Assembly (NCBI GenBank): GCA_003427395.1
Contig: BFEA01000016.1
Coordinates: forward strand, 2,818,766-2,867,096
Reading direction: 5' to 3'
DNA from: Chara braunii
Taxonomy: Eukaryota; Streptophyta; Charophyceae; Charales; Characeae
DNA length: 48,331 nt
Positions 10,764 to 21,346 of the stretch are shown one piece after another. A model generated the notes under the pieces. The model saw only the letters and a list, made by a program, of their open reading frames with translations. It was not told the origin of the DNA and made no database searches. How positions within the stretch are numbered: position 1 is the first letter of the stretch; every line of letters begins with the position of its first letter. Position numbers and translations under genes: made by a program.

Positions 10764-11175
10764 AGAAAACCTTAACCCAAACACTTGTGCTTCTTGACCC
10801 TACCTTGCCATTTGTGTTGACCACAGATGCAAGTCAGTATGGTGTGGGACTGTCCTTTAGCAAGATGATGGGTCTGGCCTCAAGCCTGTGGAGTTCATGA
10901 GTAAGAAAATCAAGGCACAAAAAGTTCAGGCATCTACTTATGAGAAATAATTGTTTGCCCTTGTGTGTGCCCTCAAACAATAAAAACACTTCTTATTGGG
11001 AAAACACTTCAAGGTTTACTCTGACCATTCGACCTTGCAGTGGATGAAGACCCATGGGGAGTTGAATGACAAGTTGGCGAGGTATATTCAGTTCATGGAT
11101 TCCTTTGAGTTTGAACTGAAACACAAAAAGGGATGCTATAATAGAGTAGTTGATGCTCTTTCTCGCGGGCCTGAT
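10742..11175 (+). pseudogene. RNase H domain of the gypsy element
   Basis: Starts in the connection WTPACQLAFSRLKKTL and continues with TTDASQYGVG, which holds the first catalytic Asp. The frame then shifts near 10860. The conserved YEKELLALV motif reads YEK-stop-LFALV, so the catalytic Glu codon has become TAA (10948-10950), and a second TAA replaces the Trp region at 10981-10983. DHSTLQWMKTHGELNDKLARY is intact from 10996 onward, ending in VDALSRGPD. The domain would remove RNA from the RNA-DNA hybrid; here it is inactivated. Confidence 0.88.
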
Positions 11176-12682
11176 ACCTTTGCTGCTATTGTTTATACTT
11201 ACTCATTTGGAGACTCCACACGCCAGGCTATTGCTGATGTGTTGCCCCAGGACCTTGTCCTTGGCCCTATTATTAGGAATTTGCAGGTGGATCCCAATTC
11301 TGAGTCAGGCTATGCCTTGACTTCAGATCTCCTATACACCATCAGTGAAGGAGAACAACGCTTGTGCATTCCTAATAATCACAAGATCATACCTCATCTG
11401 ATTTCAGAGAGTCATGATGCTCGAGGTCATTTTGGGTTTCTAAAGACTTATGCTGCCCTGACCCAACGTTTTTATTGGTAAAGGATGAAGGAGAATATTC
11501 TCAAGTACTTAGAGACTTGCGAGTTATGCCAAAGGAACGAGGTCCACAGACGACCACCTATGGGGCTACTCAAACGATTGCCTATTCCAGATGGCCCAGG
11601 TGAGTCAGTGTCCATTGACTTTACTGATTTGGGCAAGACCACCCCTCGTGGCACGAGGCAGGTAATGGTATGTGTTGATCGTTTCTCTAAGTTTGTTGAG
11701 TTTATTCCTTCACCTGCTGAGGCCAGAGTTCCTCTGGTGAGAGAGCTGTTTGTTGAGAGGTGCGTTAATGTCCATTGGTGCCCAACCTCTATTGTCAGTG
11801 ACAGAGTCGTTCTGTAAAGACTACCTCCATTCGAGGCTAGACATGACTTCTGGCAGGCATCCTGAAGCCAATGGACAAGCTGAAGTGATGAACCATGTCT
11901 TGTTCCAGCTGCTGCGTCCTGTGATCACACCTGATCAATAGGACTGGGACAAACATCTGTCAAGGGCTCAACTTATGTATACTACTTTCGTTCACAGCAC
12001 TACAGGTTTTACACCCTATAGGCTTCACTTTGCCAGGGACCGAAGACAACCTCTTGACGATCTCATTGACAAAACTAAGCCTAAACTAACTCCTGGGACT
12101 GCAGATTTCACCAAGAGTTATGAGAAACACCTAGAGAAAGCCAGAACAAACATGTTCAAGGCTCAGAAAAGGATGATAGAGCAGGCTAATAAGCATCGTT
12201 CTCCCTCTCCTATTCGGCCTGGTCACTGGGTCTGGGTGAAAAGGTCAGAGTTAACTGATGAACAAGATATATCACGAAAGTTGTTGCCTGTATACTATGG
12301 CCCATGGCAGGTACTTGATACTGTGGGGGCAGATCCTTTTGGGCCTTCTTATGTACTTGCTGTACCCCCACATATCAGGACCTATCCTATCTTCCATGCC
12401 TCCAAACTGCTGCCTTTCACTCCTGCTGACGCGTTTCCTGATCAGCCACGGCCGTCCGGACCTCCTATCCTTGGAAAGGGATATGAAGTCGAGAGCATTG
12501 AAGATCAATGGGGCATTGGCCCAGACTGTGAATATCTTGTCAAGTTCCTCTTCCAACCTCATACTGAGGATCATTGGTTTACAAGAAAGGAACTTCTCAA
12601 GTCTGCCAATTCAGTCGTGCGGTTCTACGAGGCTGAACAAACTGGGAAACTGCTCAGGCGGTCTCCTCGTGGACACTCCTAG
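11176..12682 (+). pseudogene. Integrase with C-terminal chromodomain, gypsy element
   Basis: An N-terminal zinc-binding HHCC region (SHDARGH ... CELCQRNE) is split by TAA at 11479-11481. The core has SIDFTDL (first Asp) and SIVSDR (second Asp). A short deletion and shift follow, and the third acidic residue is in ANGQAEVMN. Another stop lies at 11939-11941. The last 235 codons (11975-12682) are open: a GPY/F-type module (YYGPWQVLDTV ... YPIFHASKLLPF), then a chromodomain from 12482 (YEVESIEDQ ... EYLVKF ... HWFTRKELLKSAN). In chromoviruses the chromodomain directs integration to marked chromatin. Stop TAG lies 32 bp before the 3' LTR. Confidence 0.92.
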
Positions 12683-12701
12683 CTCGGGGTCCTCGCTCCC
12701 C

Positions 12702-12714
12702 GGGACGGTAGGAA
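12702..12714 (+). promoter_or_regulatory. Probable polypurine tract
   Basis: GGGACGGTAGGAA lies directly before the 3' LTR, where plus-strand DNA synthesis is primed. It is short and carries one C and one T, so the assignment rests mainly on position. Confidence 0.55.
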
Positions 12715-13821
12715 TGCAATGAATTGCAGTGCTACAAGCGGGATGTACACTAATTTTGTCTCTGTCGTCATTGGCGGGACTTGATCCCGCAACCTTTGTC
12801 TGCTGTGTTGCCCTGCTTGTTTGCTGTTTGCATGTTTTGAGACTTGCAGGACTTGATCCCGTGACCTGTAACCTGTATTTTTGTTTGTGAATGTTGTGCC
12901 CTATGGGACTTGATCCCTGTTTGGTAGTCCTAGGCCATTCGGCCTTTTCCTTTTGCCTTGTCATAGGTCTAGGCCTCCTTTTCCCGTGTTTCCATCTAGA
13001 TACAGATAGGTTTTGGGTTGTTGCTTTGGGGAGGCTGTCGTAGGTCTAGCGGAGTGTAGAAGTAGTGGGCAGGAAAAACAGTTCGGGTCTTTTTTCGTTG
13101 TTTTTGCTTGGGAAACTCTGCCCGTTCGTGGCCGAAGCGTTGCTGCGTTATTTTGGGCAAGGACATCTTCTTCCTCGAAGCCAGCCATAGCTGGGGCTTG
13201 GGCACGAAGATGGAGATTGCACTGCTGCTATTTAGCAGCTCTGCACGAGAGCTTCCGCAGGACTGTGCTGTTGGGTTTGGGTGCTGCCTATCTTCACTTG
13301 GCAGCCATATCTGCTGTTCCTCCTCATGAGGAACTTCACTTTTTTTTTTCTCTTCTTCGAAGTGCTGGATCGGTTGTCACCTTCTTCATCAGGACTTCCA
13401 GCGCTGCACTTCAGTGCAGGCGCTGAGCTGGCTCTGCTATCATTGGGGTTGCTGGTTCAGATTGGCACGTTGTGACAGCTGTGAGGTTACTGCTGCTACG
13501 GCAGCCATAGCCAGGGGTATGAGGTCGCGAGGAGGTAGAAGAAGACTCCTGCAGACTTCGTTGAACACTTGTTTTTGGTTGTTCGGGGTTGTTGTAAACG
13601 CGGTTGTGATTCTTGGAACAAGTACTTTGGATTGATTGGAGGAGGACGGGGGATTACAGAATTGAAATTCGTTTTTCAATTCTCTGTGTATTTTTGAGCT
13701 TCCGCTGTGCATATCCTCTCTCCGGTTTTGTGTTGATTTGCCTCCTCCTGGTCTACTCTGTAATTGCATGGGTGTATGGGAACGTGTGAATTCGTTGTGG
13801 ATGGAAGTTCAATCGGGTACA
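12715..13821 (+). repeat. 3' LTR of the gypsy element
   Basis: 1107 bp, TG...CA bounded, partner of 5037-6144. It keeps the three GGGACTTGATCCC-type motifs, though one is altered to AGGACTTGATCCC. Relative to the 5' LTR it has lost about 22 bp just after the third motif and gained a few bases elsewhere. Confidence 0.93.
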
Positions 13822-14293
13822 TTCATCAGTACTCAACACCCCATTCCTTTTGTATCATACGGCCAGACGTAGAACTTTCTGGTAAGTACTCAACAGTTGA
13901 CAATAGAGATCCGATAGGATAAGGCTGGTAGGAACAGTAGAAGTCCCTAGTAGTTATAGGGACTCGGGAGTCACCACGTGCAGTCAATCGCAGCTCAGCC
14001 CCTGGAAGGACCCTACAACAGGTCGAATCTTTGTCGGCCTTGGCAGGGTCTGGCAGAGAGGGCCAAGCAGATACACAAGAGGGAGGTCAGCACCAGGAAC
14101 CTCTTCTACTTCCATTCTGGCTTATGCAGAAGTGCTGCCGCATTACGGTGCTCCAAGATCTTGGGCGTGTGAGCAGTGCCTGGTGAGGAACTGGTCAACA
14201 GCGCTGGGCGCCATAGCTGTAGTTGAGGGCAGTAATAGTGAGAGCAGAGAGGACATTCAGAGAAAGGTTGCGACACCTGTTGTGAAGTCGTAG

Positions 14294-14296
<3 letters not shown>
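13822..14296. other. No gene recognised
   Basis: Flank of the gypsy element up to the microsatellite. Short frames only; I see no domain, repeat or RNA gene. Confidence 0.5.
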
Positions 14297-14332
<36 letters not shown>

Positions 14333-14715
14333 NNNNNNNNNNNNNNNNNNNNNNNNNNNNNNNNNNNNNNNNNNNNNNNNNNNNNNNNNNNNNNNNNNNN
14401 NNNNNNNNNNNNNNNNNNNNNNNNNNNNNNNNNNNNNNNNNNNNNNNNNNNNNNNNNNNNNNNNNNNNNNNNNNNNNNNNNNNNNNNNNNNNNNNNNNNN
14501 NNNNNNNNNNNNNNNNNNNNNNNNNNNNNNNNNNNNNNNNNNNNNNNNNNNNNNNNNNNNNNNNNNNNNNNNNNNNNNNNNNNNNNNNNNNNNNNNNNNN
14601 NNNNNNNNNNNNNNNNNNNNNNNNNNNNNNNNNNNNNNNNNNNNNNNNNNNNNNNNNNNNNNNNNNNNNNNNNNNNNNNNNNNNNNNNNNNNNNNNNNNN
14701 AGAGAGAGAGAGAGA
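14297..14715. repeat. (AC)n / gap / (GA)n microsatellite
   Basis: An AC array (14297-14332) enters a run of 368 Ns (14333-14700) and emerges as GA repeats (14701-14715). The gap is clearly a dinucleotide repeat that could not be assembled across; its true length is unknown. Confidence 0.97.
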
Positions 14716-15149
14716 CTGTTGTCTTTGTTGGCGGCTGTTGCCGCAGATCTTGAGAAACCTGTGTACGTCATTTCAAGTTGTAAATAAGTTCTGAGTGTGC
14801 TCATACCGTGCGAATCCTTCTGGCTTGGTGTGGACCTTGACTGTGATGCGTGCTTAAAGTTTTTAGGAATAAAGGCAGGAAAACAAGATCTTTTCCAGTC
14901 ACAGCAGGATCTTTTCAGAATAAATAAATACTGAGAACACCGCCAAGCTCAAATCCACCTACTTGGGCCTCCACGTGGCCAAAAAGAAGGCTGTGCCCCT
15001 GGTCCTCCCTTTGTCTTCTCCTTTCACATGCGTCCCATATCCCATCTCCATATCCATGGTTCTGTTGACCATGTATGAGCAAGGAGGGATCTTATGTCTA
15101 TGCTTGTCCTCTTCTTGCATCTCGTCCTCCCTCTCCTTGCATCTTGTCC

Positions 15150-15760
15150 TGATTGATGATGTATGCATGTGTTATGATCCTGGCCAATTTCGAGATACAC
15201 ATTCATCAGATAGTACAATGCCTGCCACTTGCAAAAAGAAATGAATGAACTTGATAGGAGAGAGATTGTTAGGAGAAGAAGAAGATGATGTACAGCAGCA
15301 TAGACAAATGAGAAAGCTCTTCTTCTTCGCCAATCACTCTCCGCCTCCTTATCTCCTCCTCTCTTATTCACACAAGAAATAATAATACAATGTTGAATGG
15401 CTGAACCAGAATCAAAGTCCGAATCCCTCTTCTACTGCAGGTATCACTTGAGGTCCACTATAGTCATGGCCGCCTCCCTCACTCTTCACTCTCATAGGCT
15501 GAGGCTATGGCGGACTACTCGGGCCTGGCCCTGATGTCCAAAGGACAACGCAAAGCAGCTATGGCTGCTCTAGCTCAGGCCGTCATGCCCAGCTCTGCCT
15601 CGAAGCTTCTTGGTGTAGCTCTACCCCCAGCTGGGGCCTCTTGCTGCAGCGCCCACCAAGGTGATGAAGATGGCTGCCACCATAGCCAGGTAAGTACCTC
15701 TGGCACTCCTCCCTACTCCTGGCCTTCTTCCTCCTCCGTGTCCTTGCTCCTTCCCCAGCA
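15150..15760 (+). repeat. Dispersed repeat family D, copy 1
   Basis: Resembles 26800-27310 along its length: a GAAGAAGAAG-rich part, a pyrimidine-rich part (CTCCGCCTCCTTATCTCCTCC), then CAGGGGCC-type text with GCAGCGCC and GATGAAGAT, ending in a GTAAGT splice-donor-like motif (15691). Identity looks like roughly three quarters by eye. No protein is conserved between the copies, so it is probably a non-coding part of a transposable element such as an LTR. Confidence 0.55.
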
Positions 15761-16702
15761 GCGCTGCTGAATGCTAGCGCTGCTCCAGCCAGTGCTCCAA
15801 CCAGTGTGTCGCCAAACTTGCACACCGACAATGAGGCTGGGCTCTTTGCCCGGCCTGGAGATATAGCGGCCTGCTTGCCTCTTGGGCGGTGACATTCAGG
15901 CCGCTCGGCCTTCCAAGCAACCGGTACCTCCTCCCTTTCGGAGGGAAACATCATTGCAGACTCTGATATTGCCCGTACAGGCCCTAGACTCTATCCTACA
16001 ACTACTGGGCCTCTAAAAATGCCACTTTTGTCTTCTTCTGCTCGGCCTCGAGTACCCGGCACACCTACCTCTTCAGGGTGTGGTACCGGCTACCTGCTAC
16101 TTGAGTGTTTCCCCTCTGCTTCAAGTGTTGCGGGCCTCTTCCCCCGCCACTTGAGTGTTTTCCCTGCTGCAATCCTCAATGTCACGGCCACAGGTAAGTA
16201 CCAGCCCTGAGGGCCCAACGAACGAACAAGTGCCCTTGCGGGTCACACACTCATTCAAGCCATCAAGCACTCAGACAGACATGCAGACCAGCAAACGTGC
16301 ACACACACAGGCTTAGAGAACTTAGTAGCAAGCGGGAAACTCAGCAAGGCATTCAGTCCATAGGCAAAACTCCGGAATCAGCTGTGTGTCTCAGTCCGTG
16401 TTTGGTCAGGTCATCACACATGTGCAGAGTCACGAGTCTGATGTATCACATCTCTATGTACAGTCTTCCGCTGCTCTAAATTGCGTCATATTGATTACAT
16501 TGCTGTATCTTTGAGTTCTTTGTTCTTGTTGGTGATTCTTGGGTCTCCGCACCAGCTATCTACGCAAAAGGCATGCATCAGAAGTACAAAAATCAATGTT
16601 ATATTGGATTGGATTCCATGGAACTTTGTCATAACTAATTCTTTCAGCACCTCATGTGTTCATGCTGTAACAACCGCGAACTCCCATTGTGACTGGTTGC
16701 AG
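15761..16702. other. No gene recognised; possible intron
   Basis: Contains another GTAAGT-like motif at 16194 and short pyrimidine-rich stretches, and may continue the family D repeat. It may be intron sequence upstream of the exon at 16703, but no further exon can be defended. Confidence 0.4.
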
Positions 16703-16874
16703 CCCTGGCAGGATGAAGCCAGCTGGGAGCCATGAGCCTTTTCTTGATTGCAAGCTTGTTTCGTCGTCCGAGAAAAATGGCAAAGAACAGAAGCAGCTTC
16801 GTATCAGACTGGCTCCAATTGATGCCATTTATTCAGAGGAATGGCTCTTGCAGTTCCTTCAGTTTCTTCAGAGG
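16703..16874 (+). CDS. Putative host-gene exon A (internal)
   Basis: An acceptor-like GGTTGCAG precedes 16703 and a good donor, AGG|GTAAGA, ends the exon at 16874. The frame reads ...FLDCKLVSSSEKNGKEQK... and QLRIRLAPIDAIYSEEWL followed by LQFLQFLQR. The exon enters with one base of a split codon and ends on a complete codon (phase 0), matching exon B. I do not recognise the family with confidence. The IRLAPIDAIYSEEW...LQFL pattern faintly recalls VPS13-like lipid-transfer proteins, but that is an impression only. No start codon or promoter is visible; the gene should begin upstream. Confidence 0.5.
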
Positions 16875-18015
16875 GTAAGATCTGTTATCTGTCTGCGGAG
16901 TAAATCATCATATATTGAAATGCTACCTGTAACATTTGCGGTCTTCTAATTGAGCTGCTTCCCATGAGTCCCTCAGATTCCCCCTGCTGTTCAGAAGGAT
17001 AAATCTGATGGTGCAAATATTGTCTTACCTAGAGGTGTGGATTGCCTTGATGGAAGTTTCTTCTCTTTTTTCTTTCTTTTCCTTTTTTTTTTTGTTTGTT
17101 TTTTTAAAACACCAGTGAAACACCAGTCCATTCGCACATGACTAGGTTGTCTCATCTAAGCCCTGTGTTTGCCACCTTGGAGGGAGCATAGACCCCAGCC
17201 ATTGTACTCCTAAGGCTTAACCCCCTGTGACTGACTGGCAATCATCATGGTCCGCCCTTCGCTGTACTGGGCCCTTGGACCTGCTTAGAGTCCCCTACAG
17301 TGGTCACCTAGACTTGATTACTTATTCAAGCCCTCCCTCCCATGAGGCCCATCTCCAGGATATTGTAAGATCTGGAATCCCCCTCTATAGCACAGTCGTA
17401 GGGTATAATAAGTGGTCCCCAGCTAACTTCAATGCCCTTCGAACTCTAATACTCCTACAGGCTAAAAGTATCACCTATTTATGGTGGGTGTGAGGGAGTC
17501 GGGGGACTAGGTGTGACCACACTCCTCTTACAACTTGGCTGGCTCAACGATACCCTTACCACTGGGAAACCCCAACGGTACCCAGACCCAATCAGAGACC
17601 CCTAGCCAATGCTTGGGTGGAAGACCCCACCTAACCCCCCAAATCCCTCCCTGACACAGGGAGCAACGCTCCCCTTTATTATTTTTATGTACAGGCGAGT
17701 GTGTTGAGTGTGTATTTTTCCTACAATGGCTGCTTGGTACCTTTGCACAATCAGGAAATGTTTTGTGCAACCCTCCAAGCACCCCTGTAATTCCCATGAC
17801 AAGCATACCCGAACCCAACAGTGATCATCAGAATAACCCAAGTGCCAAGATCCCCCAAGCATCCCTCCCACCAGTCTGTTATAGGCATACAATACAACGG
17901 GTGTAACCCCTTGGGTGGTGCGCAGGCAGTGTCTGTAGTCCTTACCATGCATCAACCCAAAGCGAGTGTGTGAATGGCCGTACATTGGTCAACATCTGCT
18001 GGAGTCCATGTGCGA

Positions 18016-18094
18016 GGCTGCGGGGTTTTGAACCCACAACCTTAGACCACAATGCACATTTCCAACCGGTGCGCTATCCACTGAGCTATCGGCC
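18016..18094 (-). mobile_element. tRNA-derived pol III head (SINE-like or tRNA relic)
   Basis: On the minus strand this begins GGCCGATAGCTCAGTGGATA, holding an A box (TAGCTCAGTGG), and ends with a B box in GGGTTCAAAACCC. The spacing between boxes suits RNA polymerase III. A normal tRNA is excluded because the acceptor strand has no partner at the 3' side and the anticodon region cannot be folded cleanly. The minus-strand sequence running on toward 17500 could be the body of a SINE, but no A tail is seen. Confidence 0.6.
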
Positions 18095-18182
18095 ATTCGC
18101 CTTCATGGCAATTTCAAGGGAATGGAGTAAATAACTGCCTCGGAGCTTGTCTAAATTCGTGGATACCACTGTGCACAGCTTC

Positions 18183-18275
18183 CATCCGAAATCTTCTCTG
18201 TTTCACACATTAGCATGGCCCCTTTGCAAGGATCACACTCATAAGTCGAGAAATGGTCTTAAAAAAAGAAAAATT
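18183..18275 (+). pseudogene. U6 snRNA retrocopy with an inverted ACAGAGA segment
   Basis: Positions 18209-18258 align without gaps to the 3' half of plant U6 (ATTAGCATGGCCCCT ... TCGAGAAATGGTC), with about 6 mismatches in 50 bases by memory of the consensus. CATCCGA at 18183-18189 matches the 5' half in the same direction. The segment between them instead contains AATCTTCTCTGT (18190-18201), the exact reverse complement of ACAGAGAAGATT, so the catalytic ACAGAGA box is inverted. An A-rich run (18261-18275) follows the U6 end where a functional gene would have a T-run terminator. It is therefore best read as a LINE-made retropseudogene. The 3' end has the plant form, not the animal one. Confidence 0.75.
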
Positions 18276-19571
18276 TCAGTCCGATTTATGGACTGTTTCC
18301 GCTGTGCTTAAAATTGGTCAAGGTTTATACATCTTATGTCCTTTTGTACAGTATACCGTTGGATGGTTGTGTTCATGTTTTATGTGCTTTATGCAACATC
18401 CAGCTTCTCTCTCTCTTTTTTTTTTTTTTTTTCGTTTCTGTTTTTATAATTGTAGTAACCCTGTTCAGAAGTAGCCTGGGGCCCAGAACTCAACCCCAGG
18501 CAACGCAGACCTGAGATGGTCTGCGCTGGGCTGTGTGACCAGGACACGCCCAGGCCTGAGTCCGTCGCGTATGGCTGTGTGACCGAACGCTGCACACAGG
18601 AAATTCAAGGGTCAAAGTCAACTGTAGAGTCAAAGGTACCGCACCCAGGCCCTTGGTTGGATACACTCACTTGTTGTGCGCAGGTACCCAGACAGCATCC
18701 AGACCGGAGGGAATTCGGTTTCAGACCAATCTGGGCCCTCGTTTGCATTGAGATCTGGACGGTTGAGGGATGCAGCATCCGGGGTCCAGACCCGGCGTAC
18801 ATAAGCGCTGACTTCCTGGCTTTGACATTCATTCAGTCTTACGTCGATGCTGACTTCACGCGTTGACGACGACTCTGGCTCGACGCTGTGATGCTGGTTG
18901 AGCACTGGCTTTGTGCCGGCATTGTGTCTACGGCGACGCGCTGCTGGTCCGGCATGGTGGCTGGCTTGCACCTGTCTTCTTGGCATGCTGACGTGGCAGC
19001 TGCCACGTGTTGCTGCTGATGTGGCCGCTGCCACCTGTTATATCTGCTGACGTGGCTGGGCCACGTGACCGACACCGCTGTTCTTATTCATCGTCACTCG
19101 GGAGGAGATCAGGACTGTGGAGAGAGATCGTGGATACTTACCTGATTGTCTTCGTGTCGAGATTGCTCCAGCGCTGATGAGGGACTAATGAGACGTGCCA
19201 CATGGCACATTGAGGTTACTTCAGATACTCGTTCAGACTATTGATTATTGAGGTGGTGATCAAGGAGGGAGCCCGAAGTAGGATTGGGCCTTGTATTTAT
19301 TTCCTCTCCTTTGTCTAATCTCCCTCCTCTCTCCTTCATCTGCGTATGATTATCCCATCTCATTCTATCTGGACACGGTTCTGATTATTGGTAATCATCA
19401 GCAGTTTGATATTCATCTGGGGCTTGCATTGTTGACAAGTGTCTTCACGATCTGGGTTCATTGCATAATCAAAGTTTCAGATGGTGGTGGTTAACATGCA
19501 GTCCTGGGTGGCGCAGCTGGAGCTCTTGTTTTACTTTGCTCATAGTTTTCCTCCACGCTGCTATGCTGCAG

Positions 19572-20263
19572 GATGCTTTTTGCCATCTACGACCTCATCC
19601 GTTGGGGAAAGACCATCAGCAGGACTTGGGTGATGGACGGCAACAAGGTGTTGATGACTTGAGAGGAAGTTTTATGAGATCGGCAGCAGCCAGACGGGTG
19701 ACAAAAGACTTCCAACCAAGGCAGCCACCACACAGTTCACCATTCCAATTTAATTTGGTTATGGGGGACCTACAGCTAGTCTTACCATCGTGCAGCTCAG
19801 AGGGTTCAGGGGAGTTCCGAAAAGGGGAGAGTGGTCGCAGGAAATTTTCTTCCATGCTGTGTGCTCCCTTTAGAATGCCTGCCAGGGATCCTGCAATCAG
19901 TGAGAGGGGAGTTGGCAGTAGCCCAATCCACAGGAGTGCCACAGGCAGCCTGAATGAGGCTGCAAACACTGATGGGGTAGCTGCAAGTGGGTCAGGATAC
20001 AAGGTTGCTGATAATGGGATGACAAGCAGGCTGTTCTCAGAGCCAACTCTGCGCCCTATTGACGCAGATAGGTTATTGCTGCTGACCAGTGGGGCAGAGC
20101 AGGAGGAGGAAGGAAAGGCCAAAAGTAAGGATAATGCAGGAAAAACTGGTGGTGGAGCTGAGGTAGACGGAGGTTTGAATGCCGAAGTTGATGGTATTTG
20201 CATCCAGGCACTTGTGCTTATGGTTGGTGGGCTTACCCTGTGCACCAGAGAAGCTCTGAAAAG
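19572..20263 (+). CDS. Putative host-gene exon B (large internal exon)
   Basis: An open frame of over 300 codons covers this region. The acceptor TATGCTGCAG precedes 19572 and the donor AAG|GTACTC ends the exon at 20263. It encodes about 230 residues with no recognisable domain: a basic stretch near SAAARRVTKDFQPRQ, a Ser/Gly-rich middle, an acidic/Lys segment (EQEEEGKAKSKDN) and a hydrophobic end (ICIQALVLMVGGLTL). It starts in phase 0, as exon A demands, and ends after two bases of a codon, as exon C demands. The opposite strand is also open for 249 codons (19616-20365), so coding direction rests on the splice sites and phases. Confidence 0.55.
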
Positions 20264-20445
20264 GTACTCCATCTCAATCATTCGCATCCCTTCCCCTTTT
20301 ACACTATTGTTCAGTGGCTTTGATAATAGCATACACCAATCAATCACAACATGCACGATGCACAAAGTCGTGCATATGGCTCTGTCAGAACCTGCCCATT
20401 GAAGGTGAGTGCCAACCAGGAAAGAAGTAATACAATAGCTGTGGT

Positions 20446-20818
20446 GGACAGGGGGGGAGGGGGTGGGGGTGTCTCCATGGGGCCCCAGGTGACCCCGACC
20501 AAACCCTCACTCGCCGGCCACCCGGTCCACCCTCATACCGGTCCATACCCCAGCAACCATATCAAAACATACCGGGACCTGCCTGTCACACAGCAGGTAC
20601 GGTTGGGTGCAGGCAGGTACAACCATGGCCAGCCGTCTGGCCATGGTTTTACCTTTGCGCACCCAGCTGTACCTGCTGGCTGACAGGCAGGTCCCAGTAT
20701 GTTTTAATATGGCTGGTTGGGTATGGGCTGGTACAGCTACGAGGGTGGACCGGGTAGCCACCGGGTGGTCCGGGTCACCCAGACCCCCATGGAGACGCCC
20801 TCCCCTCTCCCGCTGTCC
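20446..20818. mobile_element. Foldback element with ~175-bp inverted arms
   Basis: GGACAG at 20446 pairs with CTGTCC at 20813-20818, and complementarity continues inward almost to a centre near 20635 (GGCCAGCCGTCTGGCC). Paired landmarks include TCTCCATGG, GGTCCACCCT, AAAACATAC-GGGACCTGCCTGTCA and GCAGGTAC. The arms show scattered mismatches. There is no coding capacity. It fits a foldback-type MITE; a transcript would form a long hairpin. Confidence 0.8.
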
Positions 20819-21156
20819 CCCACATATGTTGTATTACTTTGTGCCTGGTTGGCACTACCTTTCTTTTGGCCACATCTTTACTTTTGGGGCGGGGGGGGGG
20901 GGTTCCCTGATGCAGATGTTTCCTCATATAAGCTGTCCAGCCCGGTAATTCCCCTCTGCAACGGGCCAAAAGTTGCATAAGGGCCTCGCTCCTCCACTCA
21001 CCAACTGTCTCTTTGTGTTACAGACTCCGCAGGGCTCGATCCCTGGTCTGCGGATTACCATCCGCCAGCTTGCTGTATTTTTTTATTTTTATTTTTATTT
21101 TTTTGCAATTCTTTTGTTTTGTTTTACTTTGTTTTGCTTTTCCGATTTCAGACAGT

Positions 21157-21290
21157 TGGCGCCATCAGCATTCTGGCGCCCATTTTTGAATTCCTTCTTT
21201 TTGGACTTCTGGATTCCGGACACTTGGCGCCATCCGGCATTCTGGCGCCCACTCTCAGACTGTCGATTTTCAGTTCTGGCCCTTAGGCAT
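21157..21290. repeat. ~67-bp duplication around GGCGCC motifs
   Basis: TTGGCGCCATC...GGCATTCTGGCGCCCA-type text occurs at about 21157 and again at about 21224. Each copy contains two GGCGCC palindromes separated by about 16 bp. Confidence 0.7.
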
Positions 21291-21315
21291 TTTCACTTTC
21301 GCCCTCAGGACCGTA

Positions 21316-21346
21316 CTTGAGTCCGATACTTGAGTACGGACTCAAG
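21316..21346. other. Perfect 10-bp stem hairpin
   Basis: CTTGAGTCCG (21316-21325) and CGGACTCAAG (21337-21346) form a perfect inverted repeat with an 11-base loop. It could be a transcript hairpin or a dimer protein site; no T-run follows. Confidence 0.6.

Larger units (their letters stand above)
5037..13821 (+). mobile_element. Ty3/gypsy chromovirus LTR retrotransposon, complete structure, inactive
   Basis: Two long direct repeats (5037-6144 and 12715-13821), both TGCAATG...GGGTACA, bracket a 6.6-kb interior. The interior holds, in order, a primer-binding site, a 1.2-kb leader, gag, aspartic protease, reverse transcriptase, RNase H, integrase and a chromodomain. The order RT-RNase H-integrase is that of Ty3/gypsy, and the C-terminal chromodomain places it among chromoviruses. 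The LTRs differ at a few percent of positions and by small indels, so the insertion is not recent. Stops and frameshifts in every gene make it non-autonomous. I found no convincing target-site duplication: the flanks read TGACA on the left and TTCAT on the right. Confidence 0.93.
16875..19571 (+). other. Intron A-B of the putative host gene, repeat-filled
   Basis: GTAAGA ... CTGCAG boundaries, 2.7 kb. It contains pyrimidine tracts, an unassigned 88-codon frame at 17227-17493, a tRNA-derived element and a U6 retrocopy. The inference depends on exons A and B being real. Confidence 0.4.

Noticed and set aside
17227-17493. 88-codon plus-strand frame in the first intron
   Set aside because: No recognisable domain or splice sites; could be repeat sequence.
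19616-20365. Minus-strand 249-codon frame opposite exon B
   Set aside because: Probably a shadow: splice sites and phases support the plus strand. It cannot be fully excluded.
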